A DNA stretch of 64,000 nt, from positions 4,765,001 to 4,829,000 of the forward strand of contig OX637397.1 of the NCBI GenBank assembly GCA_951799425.1, written 5' to 3'. A program made the position numbers and the translations under genes. The DNA comes from Ilex aquifolium (lineage: Eukaryota > Streptophyta > Magnoliopsida > Aquifoliales > Aquifoliaceae). The notes beneath the pieces are model-generated. The model had not been told where the DNA came from. It did no database searches and saw only the letters and a list, made by a program, of their open reading frames with translations. Positions 23,377-34,406 of this stretch are shown here, piece after piece (the first letter of the stretch is position 1; each line of letters opens with the position of its first letter).

Positions 23377-23867
23377 GTAAGAATGCCAAACCTTTTTCTT
23401 ATGTTTAAGGAGTTATGATGGTGATATATGTCATTCAATTAATAAAAAGAACAAGGATAAATTTACACTGATGTTGGTTTTCGAAGTATGTGTTCAGTTT
23501 CACTTTTGTCACTTAATGTTTTAATTTTATAGTTCTAGCTCTTAAATTTTTTAATCTATTTTTAAATGGTCCTATTGCTCAATTTTTTCCAAATATAATT
23601 ATTTTTTAAAAAAACTTAAAGGACTAAAATCACTGAATTAAAAGTTGAGGGACTAAAGCAAGAGTATGTGCATACTTCACGGCCACCAACGTAGTTTACC
23701 CAAATTGAAAACAAAAAAAAGGAAGGGTTTAATCTCTAGTGATCAAGGGATTGGTCTATCTTTTGCTACAGCTGCATAGATATCCTCCCACTACATGGGG
23801 GTTCTACACCTCTTCCCTAATTTTTCATGGGACAAGAATATCCCATGACTCCCACCTATCTTGATCT
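23377..23867 (+). other. intron-2 homologous region of the 21-kb copy
   Basis: Words such as tttttcttatgtttaaggag and gctgcatagatatcctccca match intron 2 of the 15-kb pseudogene (16740-17330), showing that this is former intron. Confidence 0.7.
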
Positions 23868-23875
23868 ACTCTATT

Positions 23876-24137
23876 TATGGGTGTTAATCGAATCGAGTTT
23901 TGTAAGTTTGAATTCGAGTCTGTCGAGCTTGTATTGTAAACGAGCTGAACTTAAACAATTTTTTAGGATCATTTTAAGTGAGCTTGAGTAGCTCGACTAT
24001 TTTACATATAAATGAGTCGAGTCTTTTAAAACGAGCTTAAAAAATTATTTAAGTTCAGCTCGTTTAAAATACGAGTCAAGCACGAGCCGTGTCCTATTCG
24101 AGCCGAATCCATATAACTCGTCTTGATTAATTCCCTA
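23876..24137. mobile_element. 262-bp hAT-like MITE
   Basis: It is bounded by the exact 8-bp duplication ACTCTATT (23868-23875 and 24138-24145). Ends are TATGGGTGTTAATCG and the inverse of TAGGGAATTAATCAAG. The interior is rich in cgagtcgag/gagctcg words. It sits in the former intron 2 and is absent from the paralogue at 17.35 kb. Confidence 0.8.
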
Positions 24138-24651
24138 ACTCTATTATAGTGAAGGGTACTTTGGTCATGATTCAAGTTTCAGAGATAGGGCTGAGTATTG
24201 CTTTTTTTCTTCCCTTTTTTTTGATAAGAAACAATGGATAATTCATTTGATTCATAGGAAACTTACATCATTATGGTTGAGAAGTAATAAGAAATTCGAT
24301 GCCTTGTCTCTCCAACTACATAAAATCATCACAACTGACAAGTGTTTTTTTGTCTAAAAAGTAGTTTTAATTATATGTTTTCTCTAATATCAATCAAAAT
24401 ATGGGAATGCCAATTGAGTTTGGTCAAGTTAGCGCTCACGTATAAATATACTAGACAAAAAAATTGTAATATATTACACGATTGTGTAGTTATTTGGTAT
24501 TTTGATAACTCTTATTACCCTAAACAAATTGTTCGAAAATTGTCAATGGCAAAAGACAAGATATACTTCACCATTAATACTATTAGAACATAATTTGAAG
24601 ACTTAATACATTATCATCTTTGGATCGATAATGAAGTGCATTGAAAATTAG

Positions 24652-25206
24652 TAGGGGTGTTCAAATTTCCGACTAGCCGCAAGTTCCTACCCTACCCGAC
24701 CTTACCCTACCCTACTGAACGGTTAGCCGCAAAAATCGGGTAGGAATGCGGAAGAGTTTTTGGTCTTCCGATTAAATCGGGTAGGAATGCGGAAGAGCTA
24801 TCCATTTCCGCATTTCTACCCTACCCTACCCGCATTAATTAATTAATATGATTTTAATGTATTTCATATGGTTTAAACTTAAATTAATTGTTATTGTATT
24901 TGTGTAACAATTATGGTGGATTGATGTTCATACTTTATTGTGTTTTATTATAATTGTTGTTGTAGTTTATTTAGATTTTAGTGTTATTGTTTTATTGATT
25001 TATTGTGTTGTTAAATTGGTGCATTCAAAAATTAATAGTTACAAAAGTGTTTACCCGATTTCCTACCCGACTTCCTACCCGATTAATCGGGTAGGAATAC
25101 CACACCTGTCGGGTAGGGTAGGCCAAGAAAAAATTATTCCACAAAGTATCAGGTAGGAAGACGAAAGAGCATATTTCCTACCCGTAGGGTAGGGTGAATA
25201 CCCCTA
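24652..25206. mobile_element. 555-bp hAT-like MITE
   Basis: The exact 8-bp duplication AAAATTAG lies at 24644-24651 and 25207-25214. Ends are TAGGGGTGTTCAAA and the inverse of TAGGGGTATTCACCC. Inside are many ctaccc and gggtaggaa words in both orientations, a common plant hAT-derived repeat type. It interrupts a smaller MITE in the 3' flank of the 21-kb copy. The open frame at 24938-25156 is chance. Confidence 0.85.
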
Positions 25207-25446
25207 AAAATTAGGATTTTGAAAAACTAATGCCATAAAAGAACCAAGAAATATAATCTTCAGCAAACACCATTTCTAGAATTCCTTAAGAAAGGGCATC
25301 CACTTTTTTTTAAAGAAAAAGAGCTTCTACTGCTAATCGAAAAGGTTCACAAAGAGTTTAGTCACAAAACAACATTGAGCGCAGAAATTTACCCCATAAT
25401 GTAGCAGCTAGCTAGCTTTCATACAGTTGAAGACTAAGCACAATGA

Positions 25447-25575
25447 GACATCATAATTTGGGGACTTAATGATTGTGACCATTAGATTATCAGTGGGTCC
25501 CAACATTAAATTATTACTGGGTCCCAACACTATCAATCCAATGGTCATAATGCATTAAGTCCCCAAATTATGTCC
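25447..25575. mobile_element. small fold-back MITE
   Basis: cataatttggggacttaatg near 25453 and its inverse cattaagtccccaaattatg near 25550 form arms of about 35 bp around a short centre. The centre itself has a direct repeat of ctgggtcccaaca. Related words occur in the 18.4, 24.6, 42.4 and 51.7 kb flanks. Confidence 0.7.
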
Positions 25576-25672
25576 TTAAATTATGTCCCAATAGCATTAG
25601 TGCAAATGTTTACACAAAATGTTGTACATTAAAGCATAAGAACCACCAAGGGCCGAAGATGAAGGCAACATT

Positions 25673-25945
25673 TTAAGAAACGGGCCCAAGAAAATCCCCC
25701 TCCAAGCTAACAACTGCTTGGAATTCCCTCTGAGCCTCTATATACTTCTCCCCAATCACAATGAAGCGCACCACCACATATTTCTCAATTTTCGGCATCT
25801 TTTCATTCATGAAGATTGGATTTTCCCCAGGCACAAATTCATATCCGGGCATTTTCTTATTTGAGAGATAAATGTTCTCGATAGGCCCACATCTCAAGAA
25901 AACTCAGTGCTTCAAAATCTTGGGAACGACTCCCTCCAAGATTTC
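25673..25945 (-). pseudogene. NRPD7-like: RNA polymerase IV/V subunit 7, C-terminal half
   Basis: The minus strand encodes the C-terminal part of the NRPD7/NRPE7 family (related to Pol II Rpb7), which in plants belongs to Pol IV and Pol V in small-RNA-directed DNA methylation. It begins at EILEGVVPKILKH, is interrupted by TGA where relatives have Gly, then continues VFLRCGPIENIYLSN, GENPIFMNEKMPK, VVVRFIVIGEKYIE and ends ASLEGD-like (VSLEGDFLGPVS) before TAA at 25673. The N-terminal half is not adjacent. A complementary 5' half lies on the same strand at 61644-61949, overlapping this piece by about 40 bp. I see an old broken copy, not a functional gene. Confidence 0.85.
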
Positions 25946-26243
25946 TAGTGAAAACATTGAAAAGAAAAAAGGTGGGCCATGTAGCAGGTGTATAACTTTT
26001 TTGAAGCAATTATTTCCTTGCATGTTTTATTCCAATAATTTTATTAGTTATTTTCTATCACGTAAAGGGGTAAGGTTTATGTCCTTTTCATTTTTTTATT
26101 TTGATTACTAAATATTTTTTGCCAAAAAAAAATTATTTTAAGATAGAAGTTATATATTTCATATCTATATAATAAATTAGATAGATATTTGAACTTATGA
26201 GGGATATATTTTTTCCCCTAAATTTCACACACCTAACACACAC

Positions 26244-26263
26244 TCCCCCCCCCCCCCCCCCCC
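26244..26263. repeat. poly-C tract
   Basis: About 18-20 consecutive C residues between AC-rich flanks. The length may be unreliable in sequencing. Confidence 0.8.
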
Positions 26264-26499
26264 AAATTTCAAAAACTCAACACACACATTCTACAACACA
26301 CACTTACACATACATAGACACACATTCTAATGCATGCACAGTATAATAATTCAGTGTACAATAATTTTAGAGTGACTTAGTTCAGGCCTCAGCTCAAGTT
26401 AAGTATTTTATTTACGTATAAAATCTATTGTTATCTCCAATTGAATGATGTTCAAAGTAAGTGCGACAATTCTCTCACTTTTATATTTACATAATTTGT

Positions 26500-26915
26500 C
26501 GAATTGATGTTTATTTTTATGACCTTTGTGTTAATTAAGCTATTGAACTTTTTTGTGTCAATTGAGCCCCTAAGCTTTCTAATTGTGTCAATTGAGCCCC
26601 ATATGTCTGCCTCCGTTAGATTTTCTAACGAAAAATGACGAAATAGGTCACTCATGTGACACAAAAGGTTAGAGTAAACTATATATATGGTCCTCAAACT
26701 ATGACTCTTATGTCAATTAAGCTCCTAAATTTTTTTTGTGTGTCAATTGCGTCATTGAACTCTCTAATTGTGCCAATTAAATTTTTTTATCTTTTAGTTG
26801 CATATAGTCATGTGAGTGACACACTCTAATGGAGGTAGGCAGAAGGACTCAAATGACCAAAAAAAAATTTAGGGCTTAATTGACACAAGGGTCATAATTT
26901 GTGGACCATATGTTT
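26500..26915. mobile_element. nested fold-back MITEs
   Basis: atgacctttgtgttaattaag near 26519 and gactcttatgtcaattaagc near 26703 are direct copies of a terminal motif. Its inverse, gcttaattgacacaaggg, lies at 26875-26892. The inner unit 26676-26908 begins tatggtcctcaaactatgac and ends with an inverted version of it (ggaccata). This resembles plant Mutator-like MITEs, but I could not fix a target-site duplication. Confidence 0.6.
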
Positions 26916-27613
26916 AATTTAGTAATTTATTCTCTCTCTCTCTTTTTTGTCGGGATTGGCTGTCTTCCTGCAAGCTTAATCGCCTTTATACGTGTGCACA
27001 TATATTTTTGCGAATTAGTAATCGATATGCTTTTGTTTTGGGACGAAATTGTTTTTCCACTTAAACAGAAATATTTCAGAAAGAGAGTTCATTGTACGAT
27101 CATTTTGCTTGCTTATTTCCTACTCGGATCCTTTGGAAAATTAAAAGTGAAAGAAAGAAAGATGCTTACAAGAAACTGTTGAATTAGCATGTTTGTTGGT
27201 GTCTGTGTGTGACCAAAATCTAATTATTTCTCTTTTTTTCTTGCAACTCTTTCGAGACTTTGTCCAAGCTACTAACAAAATAATGATATGTAGACAAGTC
27301 CAAACAAAGTTGGGATAGGTTCAAAGACGACCTCAAAAATAGGTTTATGTACAATCGACTTTGATTGGTAAAGTTCCATTCGGCTACTGTTAATCTATGC
27401 AGTGAGTGAAGTCCATTACTTTTAGTGTATCCAGCCCATCCTTGGATGTTACTATGAACAGGATGGGTACCTTATGCCTATTTAATGGTGCATATATCTT
27501 GTAACATCACTCCTCCATATAGTTCTATAATTTTGAATACGCGAGAGAACAAGGTAGGCCCTTCACTGGCAAAAGAAAGATCTGTCTGCATATAGCAGTT
27601 GCATACTATCCAC
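26916..27613. other. 5' flank of the ankyrin relict at 27614
   Basis: 27360-27610 includes words shared in diverged form with other ankyrin flanks (ctatgaacaggatgggtac, gcctatttaatg). No gene was recognised in 26916-27360. Confidence 0.4.
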
Positions 27614-28173
27614 ATGGATCCTAAATTGTGCATTGCTGCCGAATCCGGCAACATTGATGTTCTGGTGCAAAATAAGGAAAAACTTGTGGTGGAATTGACT
27701 CCACACCACAATACTGTTCTCCACATTGCATCCCAACAGGGTCACACAGAATGTGTATCGAAGATCCTATCAATGCATCCATCGTTATTACATTGCGTGA
27801 ATTCAAGTGGCGAGTCTGTACTTCATGTTGCTACAAGGAATGGAAAGAAAGATGTAGTCATGGCACTCATTCGATTTGCAGCATCAGATGGTGGTGTAGG
27901 GCTTGAAAGTGGAGTTGAAGCAGCCAAGGAGATGTTGCGGATGACAAACGAGGATGGAGACACAGCCTTGCACCAAGCTGTTCGATAAAATCAGTTGCAT
28001 GTGGTAGAGATTTTAACAAAAGAAGATCACGAGGAGACCCCACTTTATATTGCTGCAGAGAAGGGATATTTTAACTTTGATTGAAGTGATCTTGGAATCA
28101 TGCACATCACCAGCTTATGATGGCCCAGGTGGTAGTACAGCTTTACACACCGCAGTACTCTCCAAAAGCAAAG
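27614..28173 (+). pseudogene. ankyrin gene, exon 1 only
   Basis: The frame starts MDPKLCIAAESGNIDVLVQ and runs through three ankyrin-type units (TVLHIASQQGHTECV, ESVLHVATRNGKKDVV, GDTALHQAVR) before TAA at 27986-27988. The continuing homology is frameshifted: PLYIAAEKGYF and a last LHTAVLSKSK-like stretch can be read in other frames up to the donor AAAG|GTACAA at 28173. No second or PGG exon follows before 30 kb. About 30 codons around TKEDPEYSYAANND in relatives are lost. Confidence 0.85.
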
Positions 28174-30866
28174 GTACAAAGTTCTGCATCATTATTATTT
28201 ACTACTAATAAAATAATTCGCAAAATTTCAGGCCAACTTTTACTTCAAAAACGATGTGGTTATTAGCCATTCAATATTCTTGTGCCCATTGTTTGTTAGA
28301 AGGGATAATGCCAACTCATTTGGGAATTAATAAAGTTTGTAGTTTAAGTTGGGCAGTATAAGGATGTTGATTATCTACTCGTAAGATGTTACAAAAGAGA
28401 AGAATTGGACACCCAAAGTAGAACACAATTATTGCTAAGCAATAATTATTAATGCATCTAGGAATGTAGAGAGAGGCAATCGCCAACAGAGAAAGGCGTA
28501 GAGCGAGGGAACGAAGGTTTCGAAAATTTTTTTGCTATTGCATAAAATATGTTAAGACTTTGTTTGGTTAGGGTCAAAACATTGGAAAGTATAAGAAAAT
28601 TGAAAAAAAAAAAAAACCAACTTTTTCTTTGTTTGATTAGCCCCAAAAGTACAATTGCTCGAGAAATTTTTTTTTTTCTTCAAGTGTCAAATTTTTGTGT
28701 AAACATCTACTTTGTTTACTATGAAAGTTCCCTTATTTTCCTGTTTTGCCCACTTACCCTTTCCCCATTAGATTGATATGATAAGGATAATTTAGTCCTT
28801 GCATCAATTTTTTTAACAAACTTTTCATTCTAATAAAACGCATACAAGAAAATAAATTTTCCTTTCCATTTCTTTTCTTTCAATTCACTTTCTATCAATT
28901 TCATTTTTCATCATCAATTTCTTTCTAACCAAAAATCACCTAGAGGAACCAAATCTTTTGAATGCTTCTTTGGAGGAGCATTTGAAAAAATAGAAAGTAT
29001 TTTTGATCCGTATGAATGCCTATTTTAGTCAGTATTCTAGTTTCCTAGCTAGTTGGTTTAGGGTTTCTACTACTATATAAACTTGTGTAAGCTTAGGGCA
29101 AAATAGTTTTGGATGATTAATAATATTGAGAGAGTTTTTTTTTTAAATTCTTGCAGTATTCTTAAGAATTAACAGATCAATTGAGGTGTAGGACTGATAT
29201 TCTATGAGAATCAACATGTCTAAAGTATGATTCTAAACCGGTATTTGTGCAAAAATCAACGATTTACTTTCATTCTATTTCTATATAATAAAGTATAAAT
29301 GATTTCAAATTCCAAAAAACATAAAAAATGATTTTTGTTTTTCATAATTCAGATTGTTTTAAATGAATGGTTCAGATCGTCACCATCAGAGGAATAGGCA
29401 TATTTGAGGCTGAAAAATAATCACCCCACTTCTACTTAAGAGAAGTCTTAGAGTAGAATCCAGTCATCGAGCCCGTGCTGGACTATGTGTTAGGCTGAGA
29501 ATCATCAATTTCTCCCCCCAAATTGACAGAAGAACGGGCATGTGTTATCTATTTTTTGTTGAAAGAGTCTTCCTTTTGTTTTGTTTTAGAGCAATGCTCC
29601 ATCGATGACAAGAGTTAAGATTTGTCTGTCTTTGTTCTGACATGGGTTATTGGGATTTACTCCTCGACCAGGTTTGTTGACTTAATAAAGGTGGAAAGAG
29701 TCATGATTTCTTTGGTTGACATTATTGTCAGGCTTGTTCGATTTTTGACCTGAAATATGAGAGGAAGAGAGTGTCCCACTGAGCATGCCAAAAATATGTA
29801 ATTACAAATTTCGTGTGTAAAATAATACAAAAGTAATGTCAAATTACAATCGTTGAATTTCTTTGAATTAATAAAAAATTGTGTTGACTCTTTTCGGTGT
29901 GCTTGTCATGCATACAATCCTCTTATTCTGATTGAATTTGATGATAACGAAAAAGCTACCAATCAGGGTTAAACGTTTTGCATCTCTTTTTGTATCTATA
30001 AATTAATACCTTGCTGCAGTAGCTTTATGAAACACTAAATTACAAAGCTATATAATGATTGGCAAATTGTAACTTTTATTCACTCCTTTTTCTCTTTTTT
30101 TTTTGGGTCTGAGAAGCAATTTTTCTAAGGTGTATCACATTGAACCTACCCCATAGAGTAAATATTAGTTAGATACCTCCAATTACCTGTTAACTACAAA
30201 TAATGGTTAAATCTGAGAAACACCAAAATGTGAGCCGAATGCAGAACGTCTAAATTTGCGGTTCGCCCCAAATTCCATCCACACTATTGGGCTTACCCCT
30301 CCATGTTATTCATTCCTTGCTTCAATTTCATGCAATCCTCTTTCTCTAAGTTGTTTTAGATTTTCACCGCAAACTCCGTACTGCTTGGTTCCTACTGCTT
30401 TATTAAAGACCACATCTTTTTTCTTGGTTCCCACTGTGTTATTAAAGATATCTCCTCCTTTTCTTTTTCTCTTGGAAAAGCAAAGGAGAAGGAAAGAAAG
30501 ATGCTCAACTAGGTGCTGGGGTTTCCACTTTTTAGTTTGGGCGAAGTTGATAAATGTACGTAAGGAAAGAATAGTTGGTAACTGTAGCGAAGTTGATAAA
30601 ATGACACAAATGGTACCGTAAGAACATCAGCTTTCCACTTTTAAGTTTGGGCTAATTTTCATTGAAAAAGTGAGTCTGGCTGAGCATAGTAGCAAATGAT
30701 TCTACAAAAGAATAATGCTCCGTTTGGCACGAAAGATGAAAAGTAGGAGGTTTACACTTTTTATCTTTTAAAGAAGGAAAGTAAGAATAATACACATTCC
30801 TTCCTTTGTGTTTAGTAGGATTGATGAAAAATAAAAATGATTAATTTTTTTTTTTTTTTTGTGCTG
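28174..30866. other. intergenic DNA, repeats of ankyrin flanks
   Basis: 28174-29900 holds no recognisable gene. A MITE-like segment with ttgtttggtta near 28560 and an inverse near 28925 may be present. 29930-30090 is a diverged copy of 5880-6010, and 30540-30665 matches 9601-9700, so this is another ankyrin 5' flank. The open frame at 30256-30621 overlaps those repeats and shows no domain. Confidence 0.5.
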
Positions 30867-30874
30867 GCTAAGAT

Positions 30875-31506
30875 TAGGGGTGACAATCGAGTCGTGTCGT
30901 GTCAGGTTCGTGTTGAGTCGTTACAAGTTTGTATCAAACATTAGTCAAACATAACTCAACTCATTTAACTAATTGTATCGTGTCAAGTTTACTTATTTAT
31001 TTTCGTATCATATTCGTGTTCGTATTCGTTTTGACCCACATAAACTTTGAATAAAAAATTTAATACTAATATTCTATTTTCACTTAATTGAATCCATGTT
31101 CATATTTTTTCTATAAACTGAAAATTAACTTAAATAAATATAATAATAATAATAATAAATAAAAATATATTTTTTATATATATATAATAATTATGTCAGT
31201 ACTTAATAAATAGTTACAAATAATTAATATCTTATGTCTATAATACTAGTTAAACATGTTAGTTTCGTGTTAATTTCGTATTACCATATAAACGAGAAAA
31301 TAGATAAAATGTTTATTTTTAAATAAACAGGTTGATGGTGTCAATTTTGAGTTTGACGAGTTGAACTGAATATGAGTCATTTATATTTTTTGTTCGCGTG
31401 TCAAGTCATTTTCAAGTTCATGCCGAGTTATAATCAAGTTTGTGTCATAAAATTCGTGTCGAGTTCGAGTTGTGTCATCGTGTTAAGTCGAAAATTTTTG
31501 CCCCTA
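30875..31506. mobile_element. 632-bp hAT-like MITE
   Basis: The exact 8-bp duplication GCTAAGAT is at 30867-30874 and 31507-31514. Ends are TAGGGGTGACAATCG and the inverse of TAGGGGCAAAAATTTTCG. The interior is full of cgtgtc and cgagt words, a common plant hAT-derived repeat type; related words occur at 19960-20110. It lies between the old ankyrin flank and the start of the tandem array. The open frame at 31372-31638 spans its right end and has no meaning as protein. Confidence 0.85.
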
Positions 31507-31649
31507 GCTAAGATGGAAAAAATATTTTTTTTTAATTTAAATTTTTCCTTATTCATTTTTATTTTTTTTTTAAATATATATATAAATATATATTTTATCA
31601 TTATATTTTTATATAAAATCTACATATACATAATCTAAAACAAAAGGAA

Positions 31650-32121
31650 GTTTGAATCTTGTACCATTCCCCCACCTGCACACAGCCGCCTGACACACGC
31701 ATCCCTCACATTACCTGCAACCATCACTTGCACCCATCCCCTCCCTTCTTTTCCTCTTCCCCTCACCTGCTCCTAGCCACAGTCACGACGCCTCAAAACA
31801 ATAAAAGAACAACCAAAGCCAGATCAGAAACAAACCCTTCACAGAGGGAGTTTGAATCTTATACCCAACCCAACATATCCCCCCCCCCCCCCTCCCCCAC
31901 CCAAAACCATCTCATCACCTCTTTTTTAACGTTACACTACCCTCACCTGCACACAGCCGCCTGACACACGCATCCATCACATTACCTACAACCATCACTT
32001 CCCATCACCTGTATCCATCAACTGCCTTCTTTTCCTCAACCCCTCACCTGCTCCCAGCCACATTCAAGACGCCTCAAAACAATGAAAGAACAACCAAACC
32101 CATATCACAAACAAACCCTTC
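31650..32121 (+). repeat. pyrimidine-poor/C-rich leader with internal direct repeat
   Basis: The words ctgcacacagccgcctgaca, cgcctcaaaacaat and cccttcacagag each occur twice at a spacing of about 250-270 bp. The same arrangement is repeated in units 2 to 4 of the array. Each unit carries a poly-C tract (for example 31879-31890). The open frame at 31659-31964 has no recognisable domain. Confidence 0.6.
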
Positions 32122-32307
32122 ACAGAGCTCTTTTGGTTCTTCCTCTTAATTTCAGCCTACAATAGCACAGACTTCGAGGTCCATCGCCACTCGTTGGCTC
32201 TCACCCACTTTGCTCATTTCGAACACTTCCTCCCCTGCTTTGCCCAGTTCATCGACCCCACCATGGTCCAGAAAGTCTCAGCAATCGTCACGGAGTTAAT
32301 TGTTTGA
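32122..32307 (+). pseudogene. ALG8-like: ALG8 fragment, array unit 1
   Basis: ALG8 is the ER membrane glucosyltransferase adding the second glucose to the lipid-linked oligosaccharide for N-glycosylation. The frame reads ELFWFFLLISAYNSTDFEV then HRHSLALTH, the N-terminal ALG8 motif. It then jumps to FAHFEHFLPCFAQFIDPTM, which in ALG8 lies some 25 residues further on, so the catalytic-loop segment between (with WYxDETSPWTLDYPP in the family) is deleted in frame. After KVSAIVTELIV a lost T causes TGA at 32305. The fragment ends about 40 bp before the ankyrin ATG at 32350 on the same strand and may serve as its leader. Confidence 0.75.
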
Positions 32308-32349
32308 CTCGGAATTTGGAGAAAAGAAACCGAAATTTGGTCGGGAAAG

Positions 32350-33785
32350 ATGGATCCTGCATTGTACATTGCTGCCGAATGCGGCGACATTGATGTTCTG
32401 CTTCAAAATAATGAAAAAATTGGGGTTGAAGTGACTCCAAACCAAAATACTATCTTGCATATTGCATCTCAACTAGGCAAAACAGAATGTGTGCAAGAGA
32501 TCCTGTCGGTGCATCCATCGCTATTACGTCGCGTGAATTCAAGTGGCGAGTCTGCACTTCACCTTGCAGCAAAAAATGGACACTACGACGTAGTTCTACA
32601 ACTTGTCAGTTGTGCAACCTCACTTGATGCATCAGATGTTGAAAGTGGAGTTGGCACAGTCAAGGAGGTGCTAAGGCTGACAAATGAGGAGGGAGACACA
32701 GCCTTGCACGAAGCTGTCCGATATAATCGGTTTAATGTGGCTGAGTTTTTAACGAAGGAAGATCCGGAGTATTCATATGCTGCCAATAATGATGGGAAGA
32801 CTCCACTTTACGTTGCTGTCGAAGGGGGATTTCATGAGTTGGTGGAGGTGATCTTGAAAACATGCAACTCACCAGCTTATGGTGGCCCAGGTGGTACAAC
32901 AGCTTTACACAGGGCAGTAATCTCCAAGAACGAAGATACATAGGATTCCATGATTATTATTATTTTTTTTAGCGATGTGGCAAACACTAAGAATCACCGC
33001 AAGAGATACATGTTTCTCAAAATTGATAAGCTCTTGAAGAAGTTGAACAATATTGTTTATTCAGCATACAGGGAAGACTAAGCATTTGATAATAGCATAT
33101 CAAGCGGTTATTTCATTATGAAGTTGTGACCCAGTTCATAACTTTCACTCATATCACAATGTTCCTTGCAATTCACAGCATAATTAATTTTGATTTTCTT
33201 TTTTTTTTTCTATGAAATTTTGCTAACGTGTGTATTATTTTATCTTTATTCTCATCTCCTTCTCCAGCGGTTGTAAGAAAATTGGTGGATTGGAACAACT
33301 CTCTAGTTAAGCAAACAGATGAAAATGGGCAAACTCCACTTCATTATGCAGCATTGCTTGTCTGGACAGAGGAGCACGTTATTGCATCCCATCTATTAGA
33401 TGTGGATAATTCTGTTGCATATGTTATAGATAATTACAATAATACAGCTCTTCACCTAGCAGCTATGACAGGTAATAAGTTTATAATTGAAAAAGTCAAA
33501 TTACACACTCCTGATTGTTGGGAAATTGCGAATGGTAAAAGACAAATTATACTTCACATTGCATTGGAGTATGGTAGGTGAGAGACAGCTGAATACATCC
33601 TAAAAAACAATAGAGGAATTAACACTCTTATAACACAGAAAGACGTTGATGGCAACACACCTCTTCATTTGATGGCTGCTTCCAACTGCATTGTGCCTGG
33701 AATCATACATCATGATATGGTAGCCAAGAACGCGAAAAACTTGATTCCGTTGGACATGGTACGTGATGATGGCAGTGATGTAAAG
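32350..33785 (+). pseudogene. ankyrin array unit 1 (exons 1 and 2)
   Basis: Exon 1 (32350-32935) is fully open: MDPALYIAAECGDIDVLLQ, then ankyrin units with TILHIASQLGKTECVQ, ESALHLAAKNGHYDVVLQ, GDTALHEAVRYNRFNV and TPLYVAVEGGFHELVEV. The donor is mutated: AAG|ATACAT instead of AAG|GTACAT in the sister units, so exon 1 may be read to the TAG at 32941. Exon 2 (33268-33785, acceptor CTCCAG) joins in phase as VVRKLVDWNNSLVKQ and reads to ALEYGR. There a TGA lies inside AG|GTGAGA. After it the frame continues through TPLHLMAASN to the intron-2 donor. No PGG exon belongs to this unit; intron 2 is cut after a few bases and runs into unit 2. Confidence 0.85.
32942..33267 (+). other. intron 1 of array unit 1, with a coding-like insert
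   Basis: All four array introns carry a segment (here 32985-33085) that reads KRYMFLKID and LKKLNN on the plus strand, ending at a TAA/TGA after YREDZ-type words. The motif LxxLNKP is typical of the neprosin activation-peptide family, so this may be a captured exon scrap. The similarity is short and uncertain. The T-tract and ctccag acceptor follow. Confidence 0.3.
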
Positions 33786-34122
33786 GTAATCTAAAACAAC
33801 GCCTCAAAACAATGAAAGAACAACCAAAGCCAGATCAGAAACAAACCCTTCACAGAGGGAGTTTGAATCTTATACCCAACCCAACATATTCCCCCCCCCC
33901 ACCCAACCACCCACCCAAAACCATCTCATCACCTCCTTCTTAACGTTACACTACCCTCACCTGCACACAGCCGCATGACACACGCATCCATCACATTACC
34001 TGCAACTATCACTGCCAATCAACTGCCTTCTTTTCCTCTACCCCTCACCTTCTCCCAGCCACATTCACGACGCCTCAAAACAATGAACGAACAACCAAAC
34101 CCATATCACAAACAAACTCTTC

Positions 34123-34388
34123 ACAGAGCTCTTCTGGTTCTTCCTCTTAATTCCAGCCTGCCATAGCACAGACTTCGAGGTCTATCGCCACTTGTTGGCT
34201 CTCACCCACTTTGCTCATTTCGAACACTTTCTCTCCCTCTTTGCCCTCTTCATCGACCCCACCATGGTCCAGATAGTCTCAGTAATCGTCACGGATTTAA
34301 TTGTTTCACTCAGAATTTGGAGAGAAGAAAGCGAAATTTGGTCTGGGTATTGGTGATTTGGTCACTCGGAATTTGGAGAGAAGAAACC
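34123..34388 (+). pseudogene. ALG8-like: ALG8 fragment, array unit 2
   Basis: Same structure as in unit 1: STDFEVYRHLLALTH joined to FAHFEHFLSLFALFIDPTM, then VSVIVTDLIV. It is extended by two copies of a 50-bp segment containing ggaatttggagagaagaaa, the second ending 17 bp before the ankyrin ATG. The segment encodes, in the frame kept by unit 3, the ALG8 words LTRNLERRKRNLV. Confidence 0.7.
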
Positions 34389-34406
34389 GAAATTTAGTCG
34401 GGCAAG

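Noticed and set aside
26901..27182. 93-residue hydrophobic plus-strand frame
   Set aside because: AT-rich chance frame that begins in the end of a MITE; no recognisable domain or splice structure.
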